A DNA stretch of 25,695 bases from Opitutia bacterium. GTDB taxonomy: Bacteria; Verrucomicrobiota; Verrucomicrobiia; Opitutales; UBA953. Every line of letters starts with the position of its first letter. Position 1 is the first letter of the stretch. The stretch is from contig DNHH01000097.1 in NCBI GenBank assembly GCA_003485955.1, forward strand, positions 920 through 26,614, read 5' to 3'. Below are positions 6,703-14,863 of this stretch, in pieces. The notes under the pieces were generated by a model. The model ran no database searches. It worked only from the letters and a program-made list of their open reading frames with translations, and was not told the origin of the DNA. A program made the translations under genes and the position numbers.

Positions 6703-8646
6703 TTAGGCGAGTTCGCCGTCAATCGATGCCCGCCGAGCTTTTCCAGGAGTATTAAGCAATGAGCGTAATAATTGAAGGTGGTTCTGATAAACGCCGCGAG
6801 GGTTGGTTTTATGGCGAACACAAATCCAGGCAGCTTTGCCTACGACCTCGCCCATCATACCCGTGGTTCGCATCACGCGCGTCGGACCAATTCCCTCTTT
6901 CGTGACACTGATATCGCGCCCTGCCATGAGAAGGTTAGGAACGTTGCGGCTGTAAAGCGCACGGTACGGTGCCCAGTAAGGTCCTTTATAGGTGTAATCT
7001 TTGCCTTCAGTAGCGCGCGAGATGAAAGCTTCCTCACCATTATCGAAAGCTGGATCAGGCGCGTGAAGATCGATGTGCCACGAACAAGGAAAGCAGCCAT
7101 CCTCCCAAATCTTGCCGGAGGTGAAGTGTGTCGCATCAAGCACGACATCGCCCATCAGACGGCGAGATTCCCGCTTCCCAGCAATAAAGGCAGCCCAACC
7201 GAGACGGTGGTTCGGGTAAAGTCCATCAACATTCTTAAGCGCATCCCATGCGCCATACATTGCGCGGAAGTTTGTGTCACGTATACGCTCAATCTCCGTG
7301 ATTGGGTCGCGATTAAATCCACTCTCCCAAAACCAATCACCGAGATTCGCCAGGCCTTGGCCTTTCCACTGACCTCGGTAGCCCTTGCGACCCGGGAATG
7401 GTTTGTTGCTTAAATCCAACGCCCAAGGGCAGCGCGGAAAAGGAGCGGCCACTTTGCCAGCTTCAAGGGCAAGCGCGAGGTCATCCTTATCCTTACACTC
7501 ACACTCTAGTACCGCCTTACGATCCGCAACATCAAGTACGTTCCAGAGATTACTGCTACCGAGACCCTGCGCACCCTGCGTCTCATGGTCAGCCCCCGCA
7601 AGGAAGCCAACCGTAGCATCGCCTGTACAATCTGCAAAGAATTGACCACGCACGCGAATGCGCACGCCACTACGCATGTGCTGCGCGACGACTGAGGCAA
7701 TGCGCCCCTCGTGCATCTCGACACCGAGTACATGCTGCAAGAGAAGAAGATTAATACGTGGTTCGCGCGCAACGACATCTAGTTTGCGTTGGTCTCCGAA
7801 ATACGTTGCTGCCTTTGCGTTGGCGGCGCCTGGCGTGCGCGGCGCAAGCAGTTCATCAACAATCTCACCCACTTGTGGATGCGGTGCTTGGCGCGTGTGT
7901 CCCTCAGGCCAAACACGCACCTCAGAACTACCATTGCCGCCTAACACTGGACGGTCTTGGAGTAAAGCGACCTGCAAACCTTGCCGCGCAGCAGACACTG
8001 CGGCGGCTGTGCCGGCAATACCGCCGCCAATCACGACAAGGTCAAAGTCGCCCTCAACATCGACTGCTGGAGCAAGGCCGAGAACTTCGCGACGCCACGC
8101 TGCAAGCTCAGTCGATTCATTGGGCGGACGAAATTCAGGATCTTTAGAAAAAACAATCGCATCGCATCGCCCCTCAAACCCGGTGAGGTCATGAAGTGCG
8201 ATGAAGTTTTGTTCGCGCAGTTCCACCATGCCACCGTCCTGCCAGTGCCAATCTGCACCATCCGTCCCGAAAATCGGCTCAATCGGTGTGCCATTAACGC
8301 GCACCTGAAATTTACCCGGGGCCCCGGGCGCTTTCCATGGCGCAACCCAGTCACGCGTACGCACCCATGCACGATACCGGCCAGGCACATCCACACGCAG
8401 ACGCGTTACCGCGTCACGAACAGGAATGCCTAAACCGTGTGCGATGAGATAAGGAGATCCCATTTGGCCGATGGACTGATGGTCCAGTTCCCAGCCACCA
8501 AGGTCATCAAAATTCTCCGCCTCAAGAAGGTAGACGCTACGTTTGTCAGCACCGCCACACCCTGAAAAGATTACGCCGCCAAGCAGAGCAATTTTAGTCT
8601 GCCACAAGAAGTGACGACGCCCTATGACGTTGGGTTTGAAAGCCAT
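6703..8646 (-). CDS. Exported FAD-dependent oxidoreductase with N-terminal sandwich domain
   Basis: A 647-residue protein with three parts. Residues 1-30 look like a Tat-type lipoprotein signal (R10-R11-H-F-L-W, hydrophobic stretch, then F27-S-G-Cys30). Residues about 37-170 form a beta-rich region (YLLEAENFDDLGGWELD, VDVPGRYRAWVRTRDW, DAIVFSKDPEF) like carbohydrate-binding or sandwich modules. From about 200 a PF12831-like FAD domain begins, with DFDLVVIGGGIAGTAAAVSA (dinucleotide loop at 207-212), GGNGSSEVRVWPEG, FADCTGDATVGFLAGAD and a C-terminal LLMAGRDISVTKEGIGPTRV. Such proteins are frequent in PVC and Bacteroidota genomes near polysaccharide genes. The substrate is unknown; Tat export would suit a folded flavoprotein. 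It is a single gene, convergent with oleD and divergent from the thioesterase. Confidence 0.82.
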   Translation of the reverse strand: MAFKPNVIGRRHFLWQTKIALLGGVIFSGCGGADKRSVYLLEAENFDDLGGWELDHQSIGQMGSPYLIAHGLGIPVRDAVTRLRVDVPGRYRAWVRTRDWVAPWKAPGAPGKFQVRVNGTPIEPIFGTDGADWHWQDGGMVELREQNFIALHDLTGFEGRCDAIVFSKDPEFRPPNESTELAAWRREVLGLAPAVDVEGDFDLVVIGGGIAGTAAAVSAARQGLQVALLQDRPVLGGNGSSEVRVWPEGHTRQAPHPQVGEIVDELLAPRTPGAANAKAATYFGDQRKLDVVAREPRINLLLLQHVLGVEMHEGRIASVVAQHMRSGVRIRVRGQFFADCTGDATVGFLAGADHETQGAQGLGSSNLWNVLDVADRKAVLECECKDKDDLALALEAGKVAAPFPRCPWALDLSNKPFPGRKGYRGQWKGQGLANLGDWFWESGFNRDPITEIERIRDTNFRAMYGAWDALKNVDGLYPNHRLGWAAFIAGKRESRRLMGDVVLDATHFTSGKIWEDGCFPCSWHIDLHAPDPAFDNGEEAFISRATEGKDYTYKGPYWAPYRALYSRNVPNLLMAGRDISVTKEGIGPTRVMRTTGMMGEVVGKAAWICVRHKTNPRGVYQNHLQLLRSLLNTPGKARRASIDGELA

Positions 8647-8747
8647 AAGCTGCTTTATCTGACAGGTAAGACTGGTTTTGGTTCAATCAACGCCTGCCGC
8701 CATCCTTTTTGCCTTCCGCGCCGTCAGCTTTGGGCTCTAATGCCCCT

Positions 8748-9179
8748 ATGCCCCTGCTCGCTAATGGATCTTTTGTGTTCCGGACCAAAACCTGGTTCGA
8801 TCAGACGGATGGCTTGGGCATTCTCCATCACTCCCACTACGTACTACTGATCGAGCGTGCGCAGAAAACTTTCTTCGTGGAGACCATGGGTGTCGACACA
8901 CTTGATCCGCAAGTCGCACCTGACGTTTACGTGGTAGTGCGAGATCTCGAACTACACTACCTCGCGCCCATCCGCCCAGAGTGTGAGGTTGATGTCATTT
9001 TGCGAGTTAGCAAAGTCCGTGCCGCTGGCCTAACCGTCGACTTCGAGTTTCGTTCAGTCGATGGCGCGACATTGCACTGTCGCGGATCGCGTACGGTCTG
9101 CCGCATGGACGGCACAAGCCATCAACCTGCTCAGTGGACCGAAGCGTTTAGACAGCTCCACGAAGCACTCGTGCGCTGA
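8748..9179 (+). CDS. Acyl-CoA thioesterase, 4HBT/YbgC hot-dog family
   Basis: A 143-residue single hot-dog-fold protein. The family signature WFDQTDGLGILHHSHYVLLIERAQ is present; Asp21 in TDGLG aligns with the catalytic Asp of 4-hydroxybenzoyl-CoA thioesterase, and His27-His28, Tyr31 and Glu36 complete the usual pattern. Likely reaction: hydrolysis of an acyl-CoA or acyl-ACP thioester in the cytoplasm. I cannot define chain length. I chose ATG 8748; a TTG at 8709 would add 13 residues with no homology. The last 32 bases overlap the convergent 3' end of nth. It is not in the Tol-Pal setting typical of ybgC. Confidence 0.85.
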   Translation: MPLLANGSFVFRTKTWFDQTDGLGILHHSHYVLLIERAQKTFFVETMGVDTLDPQVAPDVYVVVRDLELHYLAPIRPECEVDVILRVSKVRAAGLTVDFEFRSVDGATLHCRGSRTVCRMDGTSHQPAQWTEAFRQLHEALVR

Positions 9180-9789
9180 GCTTACGGCAAATTCCACAAG
9201 TCTTTCCGTCACATCCGCGAGCCGTACAATGCTCGCGTCCATAGTAAATGATGCGCAGGTGCAACTTGTTCCACGATGACTCCGGGAAGACGCGCTTGAG
9301 GTCGCGCTCAACCTGCGCAACCGATTTACCTGGGCTCAAACGCCAACGCTTAGACAGCCGATGGATATGGGTGTCGACCGGAAATGCGGGTACACCGAAG
9401 ACTTGAGCCATCACAACGGAGGCCGTCTTGTGACCAACCCCGGGGAGCGCCTCTAATGCGTCAAACGTCCTCGGCACTTCACCGCCATGCAGATCGAGAA
9501 GCATGCAAGAAAGACCAACGAGTGCTTTGGATTTTTGCGGGGCTAGACCCAGTTGACGGATAAGTTGGTGAACACGAGGAACACCGAGCGCGGCCATTCG
9601 CGCGGGGTCACCACCTACCGCAAAAAGTGCAGGTGTAATCTCGTTGACCTTACGATCTGTGCATTGCGCGGAGAGTACGACAGCGACAAGCAGGGTGAAA
9701 GCGTCGGTGTGATCCAGCGGAATAGGTGTCTCGGGATAAAGTCGCTCGAGCTCACGGGCTACGAAGTCAGCTCGCTCTTGCCGATTCAT
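9148..9789 (-). CDS. nth: Endonuclease III
   Basis: A 213-residue bifunctional DNA glycosylase/AP lyase for oxidised pyrimidines in base-excision repair. LSAQCTDRKVNEITPALF at the N-terminus, the helix-hairpin-helix LPGVGHKTASVV with catalytic Lys121, and PVDTHIHRLSKRW with Asp139 are all present. The C-terminal iron-sulphur region has four cysteines (188, 193, 198, 201), but the spacing is C-x4-C-x4-C-x2-C instead of the usual C-x6-C-x2-C-x5-C. The frame is open upstream to 9885, but homology starts at the ATG at 9789 (MNRQERADFVARELERLYPE), which I take as the start. It overlaps the thioesterase gene tail to tail by 32 bases. Confidence 0.93.
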   Translation of the reverse strand: MNRQERADFVARELERLYPETPIPLDHTDAFTLLVAVVLSAQCTDRKVNEITPALFAVGGDPARMAALGVPRVHQLIRQLGLAPQKSKALVGLSCMLLDLHGGEVPRTFDALEALPGVGHKTASVVMAQVFGVPAFPVDTHIHRLSKRWRLSPGKSVAQVERDLKRVFPESSWNKLHLRIIYYGREHCTARGCDGKTCGICRKLSARVLRGAV

Positions 9790-9878
9790 CGACTGAAACA
9801 AGCAGGTCGCAGTCATCATGGGAAGCGTGAAGCCCACAATAAACCCTAGACTTAGCCTGATTACTGACAGGGGACAGG

Positions 9879-9908
9879 CCGACATTGCGATGCTTTCAGC
9901 AGTGTCGG
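9879..9908. promoter_or_regulatory. Strong inverted repeat between nth and gcvP
   Basis: CCGACATTGC (9879-9888) pairs with GCAGTGTCGG (9899-9908) around a 10-base loop; all ten positions pair if one U-G wobble is allowed. No T-run follows on either strand, so it is not an ordinary terminator. It lies in the divergent nth/gcvP gap, 139 bases before the gcvP start, and could be an operator or part of a leader RNA. Confidence 0.5.
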
Positions 9909-9930
9909 ACCAAGGATTGGGGGCCGAGTG

Positions 9931-9996
9931 CCCATTTCCACCTTTAAGCCCCCCTACCCCCCACCCTTAATTCCTCTAATACCCCCTACAAACAAA
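9931..9996 (+). promoter_or_regulatory. C-rich, G-poor tract upstream of gcvP (rut-like)
   Basis: These 66 bases contain about 32 C and a single G (at 9948). An unstructured C-rich, G-poor RNA is what Rho uses for loading, so this may be a Rho-sensitive leader of gcvP. The composition is seen directly; the role is inference. Confidence 0.3.
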
Positions 9997-9997
9997 G

Positions 9998-10026
9998 GGC
10001 TGACGGTTGCGAGGGACCGGGTAGCC
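9998..10026 (+). promoter_or_regulatory. Small hairpin just before the gcvP start
   Basis: GGCT (9998-10001) pairs with AGCC (10023-10026), and inside it CGGT (10004-10007) pairs with ACCG (10016-10019). The structure ends 21 bases before the gcvP ATG. It does not contain glycine-riboswitch core sequences. With only eight pairs it may be chance. Confidence 0.25.
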
Positions 10027-10047
10027 TTCACAAATGTATCCATAACC

Positions 10048-13029
10048 ATGGCCAAGCTCCCTTACGACCCCGCCAAGATTAACCGCGAGCTCGCTCGGCA
10101 CTACATTCCCGCCTCCGAGAGCGACATCCAAGAGATGCTCAAAGCCGTTGGCGCGAAATCGTTCACTGAAATGTATTCGCACATTGAAGAAGGTGTGAAA
10201 TTTAAAGGTGAGTTACCCCTCCCAGAGGAAGTCGGCTATCAAGAATTGGCAGATAAAATGGAAACGCTTTCCAAACGTAACCATAACCTAACCCCTTTCT
10301 TGGGCGATGGACTGCAAGTTTACAAAACCCAGTCAATTGTGCCTTTCGTTTGTGGCATTCGCAACCTCACCACTTCGTACACGCCCTACCAGCCCGAACG
10401 ATCACAGGGCACACTGGCCACACATTGGATTTATCAGTGCGTAATGAGTCAATTGACGGGCTTCGAGGCAATTAACTCTTCGCTCTACGATCGTTCTACC
10501 GCCCTCTATGAAGCCATTTGCTGCGCTTTACGACTAGTAGACGAAGCCGATAGCGTATTAGTGGCTGCCAATATTTTCCCAAGCGACATCGACGTACTAC
10601 GTACACACGCCGCAGACACCAAAGTAAACATCGTCCTCGTGCAACCCGATGCAAAGACAGGCCGCATCAGCGCCGAAGGTATTCGTACTGCCGCGGCATC
10701 TTTAGGGAAACGCTTAGCTGCGATTGCTTTCCCACAGGTCAACAATCTCGGATTACTTGAAGATGTTGATGCGCTCACGGACGTCGCCGCTGAACTTGGC
10801 GTTAAATCCATCGCCATCGTCGACCCCATGCTCCTCGCCACGGGCGGCCTCAAACAACCTGCCCGCTATGGCAAAAAAGGTGCGGATATTATTTGTGGTG
10901 AAGCCCAGCACCTCGCCATCGGTGCTAACTTTGGCGGACCTGGTCTAGGCCTCTTTGCTGTTCGCTACACTGATTCAACACGCAATGATGTTCGCGCTAC
11001 ACCAGGTCGCTTTGTCGGCAAAGCCAAGGACAGCGCAGGTCGCGAATGTCTCGTCATGGTGATGAGCACACGCGAACAACACATCCGTCGCGATAAAGCC
11101 ACTTCCAACATCTGCTCCAACCAAGCCTTCATTGCAACCGTTGCAGGCGCAGCCGTCTTAGAGCGCGGTGATCAAGGCTTGGCCACAGCTGTCAAAGCTG
11201 GCCGTGACAATGCCGTATCTGTCGCTTCCCGACTCGCTGCCATTCCGGGCCTAAAAATCTGCCATGCAGATCAAGCATTCTGGAATGAGTTCTCACTGAT
11301 GCTACCGGGTTCTGCCGCTGAAGTTATTCAGAAAGGACGCGCAGCTGGATTACACGTCGGTATCGATATTACCGGTCGCACGCCCTGCAACTGCAACCTC
11401 CTCAAGATTTCGTTCTCCGATTTACAATCCAGTGCTGATTGCAATCGACTGGTTGCATTCTTTGAAGGCCTCTACGGAAAAGCTACTAGCGTTAGCAAAG
11501 TTACGGAAGTTCCCTCTGCACTTCGTCGCACCGAGGCAGCAGAAATCCCTGGCTTTAGCGCCGCTGAACTTCGCGAATTCTACACGAGCCTCGGGGAACA
11601 AAATGTGTCTCCAGATACAGGCTGCTTCCCTCTCGGCTCATGTACCATGAAGTACAACCCGCACATCAATGACTGGGCCGCAGGTCTTGAAGGATTTACT
11701 GCAGCACACCCACAGGCGCCCACCGAAGACGTCCAGGCCTGCCTCGAAGTTATCTACCAACACCAAGAATGGTTTAAGGCTATCACTGGCCTTGCCGGCG
11801 TAGTCACACAGCCTGTAGCGGGTGCCCAAGGCGAACTTGTGGGCATTAAAATGTTCCAAGCTTATCACCGTGCACGCGGTGATCATGGCCGTGATGTATT
11901 ACTCATTCCCAATAGCGCACACGGTACGAATTTTGCGACTGCGGCGACTGCTGGATTTGAAACCAAAGTTATCGATGGCAAGAAATACGGTATCGTGGTG
12001 CTTAAGTCTGCGCCGAGCGGCGAAATTGATTTAGTCGATCTCGAAGCCCGCATTGCCGAACTAGGATCACGCATTTGTGGCGTGATGTGCACAAACCCAA
12101 ATACTTCGGGCGTTTTCGAAACCAACTTCCGCGTGATGGCCGAACGCATTCACGCAATCGGCGGATTGGTCTATATGGACGGAGCCAATATGAACGCCAT
12201 CGCTGGCTGGCTCGATCTCGACAAACTCGGCGTCGATGCAGTGCATAACAATCTGCACAAGACATGGACAGTTCCACACGGAGGGGGTGGCCCCGGAGAC
12301 GGCATGGTCGCAGTCTCACATCGCATTGTCGATTTCATCCCAGGAATGCAAATTCGCAAACAGGGAGAAATATTGGTGCCCTACAAGGCTCCCAAGAGCA
12401 TCGGCAGCTTCCACCGTCACTGGGGCAACTTTGCACACAAAGTGCGCGTGCTAACTTACCTAGAGCGCCTTGGCAAAGACGGCGTACGCCGAATGGCGGC
12501 AATGTCCGTGCTCTCGGCACGCTACCTCTTCCAGCGCCTTCGTAAGACCTACCCTTCGCTACCCGTAGCTGCCGCGGACATCCCCCGGATGCACGAGTTC
12601 ATCCTCACACTCACCGACGACGACTTTAAGAAGATCGAAGCTGTAGGCGTTCCCCGCGCATCCGCAATTGGGCGCGTGGGCAAGCTATTCCTCGACTTCG
12701 GATACCATGCACCGACAGTCGCATTCCCAGAGGCCTTTGGCCTCATGATTGAGCCTACGGAATCCTATACTAAATCTGAACTCGATCGCTTTGCTGAATC
12801 TGTCGAAGGAATCATTGAGCTCATCCGCCAAGACGCCCGAGTACTCGTGGCGGCACCACGCTTCACGCCGATTGATCGCGTGGATGATGTAACGGCTAAT
12901 CGGAATCTCGTGCTTTCTGAAAAATTGCTGAAACTGCCTGTGGTCATTCCGAATCGCGTTTCCCCAACAATACTCAATCAACTTCCCGTGGCCGATATTC
13001 GTAAGAAAATTCTCGCAACCGTTGGCTAA
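10048..13029 (+). CDS. gcvP: Glycine dehydrogenase (decarboxylating), one-chain P-protein
   Basis: The PLP enzyme of the glycine cleavage system, which decarboxylates glycine and passes the aminomethyl group to lipoyl GcvH. The 993 residues fall into two halves. Residues about 1-480 resemble the GcvPA subunit (RHYIPASESDIQEMLKAVGA, TSYTPYQPERSQGTLATHW). Residues about 490-993 resemble GcvPB (LGEQNVSPDTGCFPLGSCTM, NSAHGTNFATAATAGF, TNPNTSGVFE), with the PLP lysine in HNNLHKTWTVPHGGGGPGDG at Lys738. The linker region is about 480-495. E. coli GcvP is also one chain, but these motifs are of the two-subunit type, so this looks like an independent fusion. I start at ATG 10048; the open frame extends to 9928 but crosses non-coding-looking sequence. 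gcvT and gcvH are not nearby. Confidence 0.93.
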   Translation: MAKLPYDPAKINRELARHYIPASESDIQEMLKAVGAKSFTEMYSHIEEGVKFKGELPLPEEVGYQELADKMETLSKRNHNLTPFLGDGLQVYKTQSIVPFVCGIRNLTTSYTPYQPERSQGTLATHWIYQCVMSQLTGFEAINSSLYDRSTALYEAICCALRLVDEADSVLVAANIFPSDIDVLRTHAADTKVNIVLVQPDAKTGRISAEGIRTAAASLGKRLAAIAFPQVNNLGLLEDVDALTDVAAELGVKSIAIVDPMLLATGGLKQPARYGKKGADIICGEAQHLAIGANFGGPGLGLFAVRYTDSTRNDVRATPGRFVGKAKDSAGRECLVMVMSTREQHIRRDKATSNICSNQAFIATVAGAAVLERGDQGLATAVKAGRDNAVSVASRLAAIPGLKICHADQAFWNEFSLMLPGSAAEVIQKGRAAGLHVGIDITGRTPCNCNLLKISFSDLQSSADCNRLVAFFEGLYGKATSVSKVTEVPSALRRTEAAEIPGFSAAELREFYTSLGEQNVSPDTGCFPLGSCTMKYNPHINDWAAGLEGFTAAHPQAPTEDVQACLEVIYQHQEWFKAITGLAGVVTQPVAGAQGELVGIKMFQAYHRARGDHGRDVLLIPNSAHGTNFATAATAGFETKVIDGKKYGIVVLKSAPSGEIDLVDLEARIAELGSRICGVMCTNPNTSGVFETNFRVMAERIHAIGGLVYMDGANMNAIAGWLDLDKLGVDAVHNNLHKTWTVPHGGGGPGDGMVAVSHRIVDFIPGMQIRKQGEILVPYKAPKSIGSFHRHWGNFAHKVRVLTYLERLGKDGVRRMAAMSVLSARYLFQRLRKTYPSLPVAAADIPRMHEFILTLTDDDFKKIEAVGVPRASAIGRVGKLFLDFGYHAPTVAFPEAFGLMIEPTESYTKSELDRFAESVEGIIELIRQDARVLVAAPRFTPIDRVDDVTANRNLVLSEKLLKLPVVIPNRVSPTILNQLPVADIRKKILATVG

Positions 13030-13063
13030 AAGTATCGCCCCAGGATTGTAACCGTTTCGGCAT

Positions 13064-13101
13064 AAACTCTTAACGAGAGTTTGGCATTATGCATTAATGC
13101 C
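13064..13101 (+). promoter_or_regulatory. Two back-to-back hairpins covering the start of the OlsF-like gene
   Basis: AAACTCT (13064-13070) pairs with AGAGTTT (13076-13082) around TAACG. Directly after it GGCATTA (13083-13089) pairs with TAATGCC (13095-13101) around TGCAT. Both stems are seven perfect pairs. The second stem contains the start codon (13097-13099), so the RNA could hide its own start, or the DNA palindromes could be operators. No T-run follows, so a terminator is unlikely. Confidence 0.5.
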
Positions 13102-14842
13102 TAATCAAGAGCAGCTGACGCTAAAACCCAGCCTTGGTAAGCTCGCACCAATCGCAGACTATATTTTCGGCCTAAACGCTTTTACGGAAGCGCTACAAAG
13201 AGCAAACGGTTCGGGTAGTGGCTTTATTGACGCCGCCCTGAAAGAGTTTGGCATTAATGCGACGTGGACAGATAACGATCTCGCGCGCATCCCCAGCGAG
13301 GGGCCACTTATCGTCGCATGCAACCATCCGCATGGTGGAGCCGACGGACTTGCCGCCCTTCATTTACTACTACGTGCACGTCCTGATACGCGCGTAATGG
13401 CCAACCATCTTCTGAGCAACGTGGCCGGCATGCGCCCCTGGCTTATTCAAGTGAATCCGTTCGGAACGTCCGCTGACACAAATCTATCGGGCATGCGGAA
13501 GGCATTAGCGCACCTCCACGCAGGTGGATGTCTGCTCATTTTTCCAGCTGGCCAAGTTGCATCCCTTCGGCCGCTAGAAAGGGTCGTACGCGATAGCCAT
13601 TGGACGCCCCATATGGTCCGTTTAGCAAAAATCGCTAAAGCGAGTATCCTACCGCTACATATTGAAGGAAGAAACCGTGCACGGTTTCAGATAGCAGGGC
13701 TCATCCATCCGCGCCTGCGCACAGCCATGCTTGTACGCGAAATGCTGGCATTAAAAGGGAAAACTTTACGGCTACGCTCGGGAAAGGCTATGAGTTGTGA
13801 AAAGCTGGCGGAGCATGCAACGAATGATGATGCCGCAAAATTTTTGAGACTGCGCTGCGAACTCTTACCTTCGCGTCCTGAAGGTGAACGCAAAGGGCGC
13901 ATCGAAAGCCGCACGCTCGCACCTATCATTCCGCCCATAGCACCTTCTTTACTGAAGGCAGAGCTTGAGAGCTTGCCAGCAGACAGATGCCTTGTGAGTA
14001 GTGGCAAAATGCGCGTGTGGCACTTTCAAGGCGATGAGTTACCACATACCATGCGTGAAATTGGTCGGCTACGTGAAATTACTTTCCGCGCTGTTTCCGA
14101 GGGCTCTGGTTTATCCGCCGACATCGACGCCTTTGATGGTTGGTACGACCAAATGGTACTCTGGGATGATGAGAACTCTGCGATTGTTGGCGGCTATCGC
14201 CTTGGTCCCACTGACCGTATCCTACCAAGCAAGGGAAAGCGCGGACTGTACACGAGTACCTTATTTGATTTTCGAACAGGCTTCTTTGAGCAAATGGACC
14301 CAGCCCTTGAAATGGGCCGCTCCTTTATTCGGCCAGAATACCAACGTAAGCCCAATGCACTACCGCTGCTTTGGCGGGGCATCGGACGCTACGTAGTCAA
14401 GTATCCACGTTACCATACGCTCTTTGGACCTGTGAGTATCAACCCTGAATATAGCTCGGCCTCGCGCGAGCTCATGCTCAACTGGCTACGACATAATCGA
14501 GCAGCAACCGAACTTACCTCACTGGTGAGGGCAAAAAATCCACCAAGATCCATGCACCTTCGACCCTCTGATCTTGAATTACTGAAAGACTGCGTCTTTG
14601 AACTCGATCATATTAACGGGTTGGTCAGCGAACTTGAGTCGGACGACAAAACGCTCCCCACGCTACTCAAACACTATCTAAAACTTAATGGTCGCCTGAT
14701 TGCTTTTAACATCGATGAAAGTTTTGGCGACTGTCTCGACGGACTAATCACCGTCGATTTAATCAAAACAGATCCTAAGCTTTTATCTGCCTATTTAGGA
14801 GAAGACGGTGCGCGCGCTTTCTTAGACTTCCACGACGCCTGA
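13097..14842 (+). CDS. Two-domain acyltransferase, OlsF-like (PlsC-type plus OlsB-type domains)
   Basis: A 581-residue fusion. The N-terminal domain (about 1-250) is a lysophospholipid-type acyltransferase with VACNHPHGGADGL (residues 73-85, His77/His79 and Asp83) and LLIFPAGQVAS (146-156). The C-terminal domain (about 310-560) resembles OlsB/GNAT N-acyltransferases: IGRLREITFRAVSEGSGL, IDAFDGWYDQMVLWD, AIVGGYRLG and FGPVSINPEYSS. This architecture is that of OlsF, which makes ornithine lipids in both steps: N-acylation of the amino acid, then O-acylation of the lyso-lipid. Glycine or other amino-acid lipids are also possible. It lies 67 bases after gcvP in the same direction. The start codon sits in a hairpin and has no Shine-Dalgarno sequence. 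Confidence 0.8.
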   Translation: MPNQEQLTLKPSLGKLAPIADYIFGLNAFTEALQRANGSGSGFIDAALKEFGINATWTDNDLARIPSEGPLIVACNHPHGGADGLAALHLLLRARPDTRVMANHLLSNVAGMRPWLIQVNPFGTSADTNLSGMRKALAHLHAGGCLLIFPAGQVASLRPLERVVRDSHWTPHMVRLAKIAKASILPLHIEGRNRARFQIAGLIHPRLRTAMLVREMLALKGKTLRLRSGKAMSCEKLAEHATNDDAAKFLRLRCELLPSRPEGERKGRIESRTLAPIIPPIAPSLLKAELESLPADRCLVSSGKMRVWHFQGDELPHTMREIGRLREITFRAVSEGSGLSADIDAFDGWYDQMVLWDDENSAIVGGYRLGPTDRILPSKGKRGLYTSTLFDFRTGFFEQMDPALEMGRSFIRPEYQRKPNALPLLWRGIGRYVVKYPRYHTLFGPVSINPEYSSASRELMLNWLRHNRAATELTSLVRAKNPPRSMHLRPSDLELLKDCVFELDHINGLVSELESDDKTLPTLLKHYLKLNGRLIAFNIDESFGDCLDGLITVDLIKTDPKLLSAYLGEDGARAFLDFHDA

Positions 14843-14863
14843 AGGAAGGGCGCGGACTTTTAA

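Noticed and set aside
7658..8194. 178-residue open frame on the plus strand
   Set aside because: Lies antisense inside the FAD oxidoreductase, has low-complexity Arg/Ser/Pro composition and no family motif.
9790..10047. Glycine riboswitch upstream of gcvP
   Set aside because: No glycine-aptamer core sequences and no tandem arrangement; the hairpins present do not fit.
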